A DNA stretch of 64,000 nt from the NCBI GenBank assembly GCA_963691655.1, contig OY829329.1:58975408-59039407 (forward strand), written 5' to 3'. Below, piece by piece: positions 57,452-64,000 of the stretch (its first letter is position 1; the number at the start of each line of letters is the position of its first letter). The notes beneath the pieces were generated by a model, which was given only the letters and a program-made list of their open reading frames with translations, had not been told where the DNA came from and ran no database searches. The translations under genes were made by a program, and so were the position numbers. The DNA comes from Toxonevra muliebris. Its lineage: Eukaryota; Arthropoda; Insecta; Diptera; Pallopteridae.

Positions 57452-58430
57452 TTATAGTTCTAACCAATATTTATGAACTCGTGGACTTTTTTTTGGTAAG
57501 CCTTCCATTAGAGATTTGATAGTTGTTTCAGACACCTTTTTGGAACAGTTTGCACATCTCCTTTTAAAATCTTCGATATTTTGGGACACCTTTTTTGTGC
57601 TCTTTAAGTTTCTTTTCACAAGAGCCCAATATCTCTCCACTGGTCTTAGCTCCGGACAATTTGTAGTGACATGATGCCAAATCGGGCCAAAAATATGTGG
57701 ACACATTGTGCTCTCTTATGAAAGGAAGAAGTCTTTTTTTCAAACATTCTTTGATGTATATTTCGGTATTTATAGAGCCCACTGTAACAAATGACTTGCT
57801 TCTTTTGTCGTTGCCGCAACTGCATATAGCTTGCCATACCAGGAATTTTTTTAGGAAATTTTGTCTGCTTTTGTATTCTAAATTGTTCTTTGACATTTCC
57901 TCCAGCATCAGCAACATAAAAATTTTGACCCGAAAGCTGCGTATAATCTGCCAGTACTTACGTTTCGTCTTCCATTATACAACATGAATATTTTTGTATG
58001 AAATTCGATTTTAATTTCCGCGCCCTACTTTGGCTTCTAAATTTTTTGCAGCATTGCTGTCTGGAACTTTTTGGACTTTGTATGTTTTCAAACCTGCATT
58101 GGCTTTAACTTTTCGCACCAAATAGTCAGAGCACTGGGCTAACCGGCAGCTTTTCTGTCAGATGTGTGTGGAGATCTTTTCAATATGCTTTCCATTTTCT
58201 TGGCTTTCCCAATATCTTGTGGTCCTTGTTTTACCCCCGAACCAGGTTTCCTATCGATGGTCAAATTCTCCTGAAACTGTTTAATAACATTTAATAATAA
58301 AACAGTTTGACGGCAGACCTTCAATTCTTTGGCCAATTTTTTGTAGGACTGATTTGGATTTTTTTGAAAATTTTTAATAATTTTTTTCTTCACTCACTTT
58401 GATCAAACTCACAATAAATCAACATGTTTG
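57452..58430 (-). pseudogene. Tc1-type transposase relic (ITmD37E-like)
   Basis: A decayed Tc1/mariner transposase on the minus strand. N-terminal half (58393-58140): SYKKLAKELKVCRQTV helix-turn-helix, then DRKPGSGVKQGPQD. Catalytic half: MEDET followed by a stop at about 57960, which holds the first Asp; FYVADAGGNVKEQF; FLVWQAICSCG; IYIKECLKKRLLPFI; FWPDLASCHY with the second Asp (57700s); and NCPELRPVERYWALVK with the Glu (57650s). Roughly 28 residues that should separate SCHY from NCPELRP are deleted, joining the two motifs out of frame. The motif set resembles the insect ITmD37E group. At least three frameshifts are present. I could not find clear terminal repeats. Confidence 0.75.
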
Positions 58431-59024
58431 TCATTAAAAATAACAACTGACATATTTTTCAAAGATAACTAGATCAAAGAAATTTAAAAAAATGATTGTG
58501 CCCAATATCTTATATTTCCCACCCTCTTAATCTGAAGTAGTTACCCAATTTTCTGGCCAAAATTCGAAAAATGGAGGTATCGATATGAAAATTGGTCCAG
58601 AAATTTGTTAGGTGATAGGGACGCCCTCACATGAAAATAAGATTGCCACGCCCACCTATTCTATAAGGGTGTGATATGAAGTGCTATAAAATTTGTTATG
58701 AGATAGCGAAAAAAATCAGAAAAACGATTTTTGGAATGAGCCACTCTTAGATTATGAAAAAGAAAAAAATATGAAAATGGGAGTGATCGGTCAGCCGCCA
58801 CGCCGATCTCCCAGTTTTGACTGTTTCAACATTTTGTATTGTTTCATATTTTGTTCATATTTTTTACAAAAAAACTTTCAATCTCTTAAAAACTTTCAAT
58901 CTCTTAATAGTTTCCCCTCAATATGCATTTAGTGTTTTGTTAATATAAATGGGATCCGCAGCTATCCGCAGCCAATTTTTGTTGTTGATTAGCTAAGAAA
59001 TTATTTATTTTACATTTTTATATA
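58431..59024. other. Spacer, 58550-58810 possibly an old repeat
   Basis: Contains GCCACGCCCACC and GCCGCCACGCCG patches that recall dispersed fly repeats, but no boundaries are visible. Confidence 0.3.
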
Positions 59025-59026
59025 TA

Positions 59027-59456
59027 CAGGGTGACAATCGTAAAGTGACGCACACATTTCAGCAGTTATTTTAAAAGGACGTACTTCCATTAAGTACAAT
59101 TAAGTGTTAACATTGCTCAATATATAAGCATTCATTTGAACCCCACCTCATTCAATATAACCTCCTTTAGCCTGCACACATGCCTTCAATCGATCCGGAA
59201 ATCGTAGGACTGTTCGCCGCGGGACTTTCTGATCAATTTCAGTCCAGGCTTTCTTTAATGAATTTGTCAGCGACTCCAGACTGTGGTGTTGAGATGCACA
59301 AGCCTTACTCTCTAAAATACTCCAAATAGAGTAGTCCATTGGGTTCAAGGCCATTCTTGAGATGTTATGAATCCAGAAAACTTGATGAATGAAATGGTAA
59401 ATGGCAAAGCTTGCTGCAGAGTATTAAACTTGCGTAACTTTACAATTGTCACCCTG
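59027..59456 (-). mobile_element. Internally deleted Tc1/mariner element (maT-like)
   Basis: 430 bp with ends CAGGGTGACAATCGTAAAGT and, inverted, CAGGGTGACAATTGTAAAGT, and TA on each side (59025-59026, 59457-59458). On the minus strand 59354-59148 reads ALNPMDYSIWSILESKA, including the third catalytic Asp, through to CVQAKGGYIE and a stop. This is the C-terminal tail of a maT/DD37D-type transposase. The rest of the gene is deleted. Confidence 0.84.
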
Positions 59457-59739
59457 TATACTAGAATGCATCGCACTGCTTCGCAGGATAGACTTGGTTC
59501 ACCAATCTTGAAAAATTTAGTTTCTAAACACCAAATTTTTTTCCAAAAAAAATTGTTTTCTTTTTTTTTTTATTTGTGAAATGCGTTATGAATAGAAATT
59601 AAAAAAATTTTCTAATATCGAGGCGTCAAAAAAGAAGATTTTTTTCCGCAGTCGCCATACAACAAACCAATCACAGTTTGGTATTCGGTAGTTGTCTGAG
59701 AAAAAATGGAATTTTTCAAAAATTGCAAAAAATCGCAGA

Positions 59740-59964
59740 GCGAAACGTAGTAAAATGATTGTAAAATGATGCACAAATTTAAATATTGTATAACAATATT
59801 TATGTTTTTTTAAATAAATATTTTCCAAAAGTATCGAATATCCAATACTGACCCTTTTTTCCGATACCATATAAAATACATATGGTATAGCATCGAGTAA
59901 AAAAAGTACTTGAATCGAATGAAAAGTATCGAGTATTGTATTTACTTGTATCGAATCATCACTA
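59740..59964 (-). mobile_element. hAT MITE, TAGTGATGATTCG family, partial copy
   Basis: Inverted relative to 52537-53298. Ends TCGAATCATCACTA at 59964 and shares the GATACTTTT/AAAAAGTACTT and AGGGTCAGTATTGG-type subterminal blocks. The other end is missing. Confidence 0.7.
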
Positions 59965-61912
59965 AATCGATTTACATAAAAACAAAACTTACACTTATTT
60001 GCTTTGTTGTATTGGCTTTATGAAAAATAAAAAAATAAAAAATAATTTCGGACAGGTCGAAAAAATGAATTTTGGCCAGTGAAATGCATTGTAATGAACC
60101 TTTCCTTACTAATTAAAATTTTTCCCAATTTGCCCTGGGGCGACTGCGTTAACTCTTCTCTATGTGATGATGAAAAAGTTGTTTTTTTTTCTATTGTTGT
60201 TGGTTGAAACACTGACTGCCCTTTACGAATTTGATTAGATCACCAACTTTTCTTTTTGGTGGTTGTTTCGCTCTATGGTTCTTTATTTTCTGAAGGGACT
60301 AATGATAATCCTATATCATCCAATCAAGTAGTAAATTATCATGACCTAAAGTTATATTTAAATTTAAAAATCTTACATACTTTTCATGCTCACTGTATGT
60401 TTGCTCTATAGCACCAACGTCTTTGTGTAAATATATAGTAGCTACTTACTTTGTTAGTGATTTTTGTTTTTTATTTTTTGTTTACTCACAACTATTCATT
60501 TACACCTGCAATTGATGCATTAAAAATTTAATGCACAAAAAAAGTTGATGCGATGCGCGTATGAAAGATGAAAATAAATTGAAGTATCTCTAACTTTATG
60601 TATCGAATAAGTACGACGAATCTTTACTGTCTGTGTGTGTCTCTCTTTCAGTCTGTCTGTCTATGTTTTTTCAAAAAAAAAAAAAAAAAATATATATAAA
60701 TTTATAATTTTTCCTTCCTTTCTCATTGTGTTTTTGTAAACAATAATTTTTTATAATATCCAAACAAGTGCAAGAACAAAAAAAAAAAAAAAAAACAACA
60801 ACACAATAATACAAAAGTATAGGTAAATGTATCTTTTTTATTGTTGTACAATCTACTCGTATTTGTATTTGAACGATTATGTTTACATTTTTAAGTACCA
60901 CCAAAAAATGTTGATTTCAGCAAAGGGAAATGAACAAATGAAATATCATAAATTTATATGAAATTTTGAATAAATTAGTTAAGCAGCAGAAGAGCACATA
61001 ATTTACACACACACACACCCAACTAAACTACGAACACAAAAAATTATCGAGTAGGTTCGTGTTCTTTTTCTAAATTATGGTAGTGTTAATATTTTTATGA
61101 ATTTTTTTTTTCGGTGTATAAACTATGGCTTGGAGAAATAAGCGCGCAAGGAGTAGAGGGAAACAAATGAGATTTTTGGAAAAAATTTCATTTGTTAAAT
61201 TGTTATAAAAAAAAAGAATTTCTAAAATGTTTTGTTTTATATTTAAGTATTAATTAAATGAAATAAGGAAATGTGTGTTTTATAAAATGATTCATTATCT
61301 ATCGTACAAATGTTAAAATTAAATTGCAAGTATCTGTAGAAAAGTTAGTAGTCATCACAAAATGTGTGTTAATTATTTCAACAACAACATCACTAACAAT
61401 AACAACAAAATATTATCTACTTTATAATTTATTTGTTATTTTCTTAACTTATGATTTCATCGTAAATTGAATTGTCTGAGTAATTATTCATTTTGCGTTT
61501 CTGTTATTTTTAATTTTTGTATAAATTTTCCTTGATTGCGTAAGTAAAAATTTTTTAATATATCTAAATATAATTGCATAAATACTAATTAATGTTTTTT
61601 CAACTTTTTGAAAATTAAATTTACATACTCTTAATGAGCATGTTGAAAAAAGAAAAAGTTCTAAGAATGCCAAATACGGAGGAGTGAAGAAAACATGAAG
61701 GACACTAATATGGTAGTTCAAATGATTTTGTCTGAATTTTCAGTCTTCTAAGCGAAGTTAAAAATTTCAGTGTGCCTGAATGAAGAATGCAGTCAGTCAT
61801 TTCAAAATTTGAGTTTTTTGCTTTCTTTTAAAAATACTGAAATATTTTATTCTTTTTGTAAATGATCATAAAGTCATAAGTTATTTTAAAGTCAATGATT
61901 AATATTGGGAGT
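59965..61912. other. AT-rich spacer, nothing recognised
   Basis: A runs near 60673-60690 and 60780-60795. No gene seen. Confidence 0.4.
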
Positions 61913-61914
61913 AT

Positions 61915-63183
61915 GAATGTATAAACTCGTAATTGTGACTAACTTCATATCTATCATACGCGCCATTTTTTGATATTGACAAGCTATTCTATCTCGAAGA
62001 GCGCCAAAAATAATATAAGAATTGATCTGTCAAATAATTTTCATAATTTTACAAAAGTGTTTTATTATAGCTGAAAATGTCGAATTTCGTGCCAACAAAA
62101 CAACATTTGCGGGAAGTTTTAATTTGCTTCTTCCATTTAAAGAAAAACGCAACTGAAGCACATCGTTTACTCACTGAAGCTTATTCTGACTGTGCTATAG
62201 ACGTTAGAATGTATCAGGTGTGGTATGCCCGTTTCAAAAGTGCTGATTTTGATGTTGAAGACAGGGAACGTTCAGGTGGCCCGAAAAAGTTCGAAGATAA
62301 AGAATTGAAGGCATTACTCGAAGAAGATTCATGTCAAACGCAACAAGAACTTGCAGAATCTTTAGGAGTTGATCAATCAACCATTTCTAAACGATTAAAA
62401 GCATTGGGAATGATTCAAAAGTAAGGAAATTGGGTGCCGTACGAATTGAAGCCGAGAGACGTCGAACGACATGTGAACTGCTGATTGAACGACAGAAAAG
62501 AAAGGGTTTTCTGCATCGTATTGTGACTGGCGAAGAAAAGTGGATACGTTACGATAACTCAAAGCGTAAAAAATCATGGGGACCGCCCGGACATGCATCA
62601 ACATCAACGGCCAAGCCGAACATCCGTGGATCCAAGCTCATGCTGTGTATTTGGTTGGATATGAAAGATGTCGTGTATTATGAGCTGTTGAAACCGAATG
62701 AAACGATCACTGGCGACCGCTACCGACTACAATTGATGCGTTTTTAGCCGAGCATTCAAAAATAAGTGGCCAGAATATGAGAATAGACACGACGAAGCTA
62801 TTCTTTAGCACGACAATGCTCGGCCGCATGTTGCAAGGCAAGTAAAAACATACTTGGAAACGCTGAAATGGGAAGTGTTACCCCACCCACCGTATTCTCC
62901 AGACATTGCTCCTTCTGATTACCACTTGTTCCGATCGATGACACATGGCCTGGCTGAACAGCACTTCCGTTCTTTCGAAGAACTCAAAAAATGGGTCGAT
63001 TCGTGGATAGCCTCAAAAGATGAGGAGTTCTTTCGACGCGGAATCTGTATGCTACCAGAAAGATGGGAAAAGGTTGTGGCTAACGATGGACAATACTTTA
63101 AAGAATAGATTTATAATCACTTTTTCACAATAAATGTCCAAATTACGAAAAAAAAATACAAGTTTATACATTCATACTCCCAA
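61915..63183 (+). mobile_element. Mariner element, copy D
   Basis: 1269 bp with both ends intact: TTGGGAGTATGAATGTATAA at the left, CATTCATACTCCCAA at the right, and TA on each side (61913-61914, 63184-63185). It is the only copy with two complete terminal repeats, so it could still be a substrate for a transposase supplied elsewhere. Confidence 0.93.
62077..63108 (+). pseudogene. Mariner transposase, copy D (broken)
   Basis: Opens with ATG and MSNFVPTKQHLREVL and reads the full DNA-binding half to TAA at 62422-62424, the same nonsense codon as copy A. Beyond it, a 10-bp deletion near 62469 and a small insertion giving TAG at 62745-62747 shift frame, and a Gln codon at about 62805 is TAG. 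The remainder (62854-63108) is open to the natural stop. The first catalytic Asp is also changed: TGEEKW in place of TGDEKW (62532-62534). The third Asp survives (PSDYHLF). It cannot yield active enzyme. Confidence 0.92.
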
Positions 63184-63375
63184 TAAAAAAAAAAATTAAC
63201 TATTAATAAAAACCATGCAATTTTTTATTTTGCTATGTAAAATACACATACATATGTTTGATTTTAAAAATTTCTTTGGAAAATACTATAAAAGTTTATA
63301 AATTTTTAAAATTTGAAATTTTATAAAACTCAATTTGAAGGTAAAATTTGACAGCCATTATTTTTTAAAGCATAT

Positions 63376-63592
63376 TAAGGAGGAAGGCCCCTGTGATGGG
63401 TCAAAAAAATTAAAGCTTATATATGCAAAAATATGTGCACAAAATTTCAAGTTAAAATTCCAAAAATTGCCTGAGTTACAGCCATTTTAGTGATAGTAAG
63501 TAAACTGAAAACTTAATGGACTGAAAACTTCAAACGCGTTTTTCTCGAAAAGACTTTTTTCGAACTGGTCGCGTAGATAAATCGATCAAATG
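63376..63592. other. Possible end of a TTAAGGAGG element
   Basis: TTAAGGAGGAAGGCCCCTGT starts a block whose interior (AAATTTCAAGTT, TTTCTCGAAAA) recalls the TIR element at 45363-47420. No opposite end is visible before the next MITE. Confidence 0.3.
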
Positions 63593-63864
63593 ACAGGCTG
63601 AGAGGAAAAGCGAGTTAAAATTTATATAAGAGCAAAAGTGAAATAATTTGGAGTGTCAGTGCAAGAATGGCATAAGTAATACGGTTTAGACTGAAAATGA
63701 AACGCCTTAAAAGTAAGAGCAAAAATGGTATAACAATTCTTTCAGAGTGAACATATTTCGTTTCACTTTTGCTCTGAACATATTTCGTTTTGCTTTTGCT
63801 CTTAAGTAAAATTATTCCACTTTTTTCTGAACGTAGAAGTTATACCACTTTTTCTCTCAGCCTC
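63593..63864 (+). mobile_element. Small MITE, AGGCTGAGAGG family, copy 3
   Basis: 272 bp, same orientation as copy 2, slightly shorter through a central deletion. Perfect 7-bp TCAAATG on both sides (63586-63592, 63865-63871). Confidence 0.85.
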
Positions 63865-63871
63865 TCAAATG

Positions 63872-64000
63872 TTAACCGATTTTCAATTCTTTTTATTCGT
63901 TTTGTTCGCCTTTGCATTGGCTATCGTTAAGCGTAACCTATTTTAAAATTTTTGATTGTTACTATTTTTTAAGCTCTTTTGAAACAAAAAAAAGGGTCGA
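63872..64000. other. Unassigned end of window
   Basis: No feature recognised. Confidence 0.4.

Noticed and set aside
1..64000. LTR retrotransposons, endogenous viruses, CRISPR arrays, rRNA and tRNA genes
   Set aside because: No paired long terminal repeats, gag/pol/env pattern, spacer array or RNA gene could be identified.

Overview
The window looks like intronic or intergenic DNA from a higher fly (Brachycera). A tephritid-like fruit fly is my best guess. The evidence is the very AT-rich composition, the CAA/CAG/CA microsatellites, long polypyrimidine and polypurine tracts, and the repertoire of mariner, Tc1, hAT, pogo and Harbinger-type elements plus RNase H-bearing and RTE-like non-LTR retrotransposon fragments. 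The organism call is an inference from repeat types, not from a host gene. I see no convincing host protein-coding gene, rRNA, tRNA, CRISPR array or bacterial-style operon.

Layout. 1-4.1 kb: a ~40-bp minisatellite, a LINE endonuclease relic, then a hAT-type element (1793-4045) that hosts a pogo-like element and a small MITE. 5-6 kb: a GC-richer relic of a LINE ORF1 protein. 7.6-10.3 kb: a pyrimidine tract, a second copy of the small MITE, and a 1.7-kb long-TIR element split by a hAT MITE. 10.7-15 kb: four Harbinger-type MITEs with 3-bp TAA/TTA duplications, a TA-flanked 824-bp element and a ~860-bp purine tract. 15.4-18.6 kb: a 3.2-kb hAT insertion with a perfect 8-bp duplication carrying three nested MITEs. 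21-24 kb: a ~20-bp minisatellite broken by a hAT fragment and mariner copy A. 25.7-26.2 kb: mariner fragment B. 28.2-29.9 kb and 42.6-43.8 kb: two large arrays of one 12-bp-period degenerate repeat in opposite orientations. 33-34 kb: another hAT MITE. 36.4-40 kb: a Tc1 fossil and two LINE fragments. 45.4-47.4 kb: a TIR element split by a 5'-truncated LINE. 48.4-50.5 kb: a Tc1-type MITE and mariner copy C. 52.5-53.3 kb: a hAT MITE. 55-59.5 kb: LINE RNase H and two Tc1/mariner relics. 61.9-63.9 kb: mariner copy D and another copy of the small MITE.

Every transposase or reverse-transcriptase gene is broken, so no element here appears able to move on its own. The four mariner copies are close relatives and two share the same nonsense codon, which suggests a defective lineage mobilised in trans. 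Target-site duplications let many insertions be delimited to the base and give a relative order of insertion. The only hints of host function are weak: a 75-bp segment at 32041-32115 bounded by consensus splice sites, and a low-complexity open frame at 40564-40772. I did not find a clearly new biological system. The most novel-looking items are the small MITE family with a 7-bp TCAnnTG target, the 1.7-kb long-TIR element, and the dispersed GGTCTGAAT-type minisatellite.
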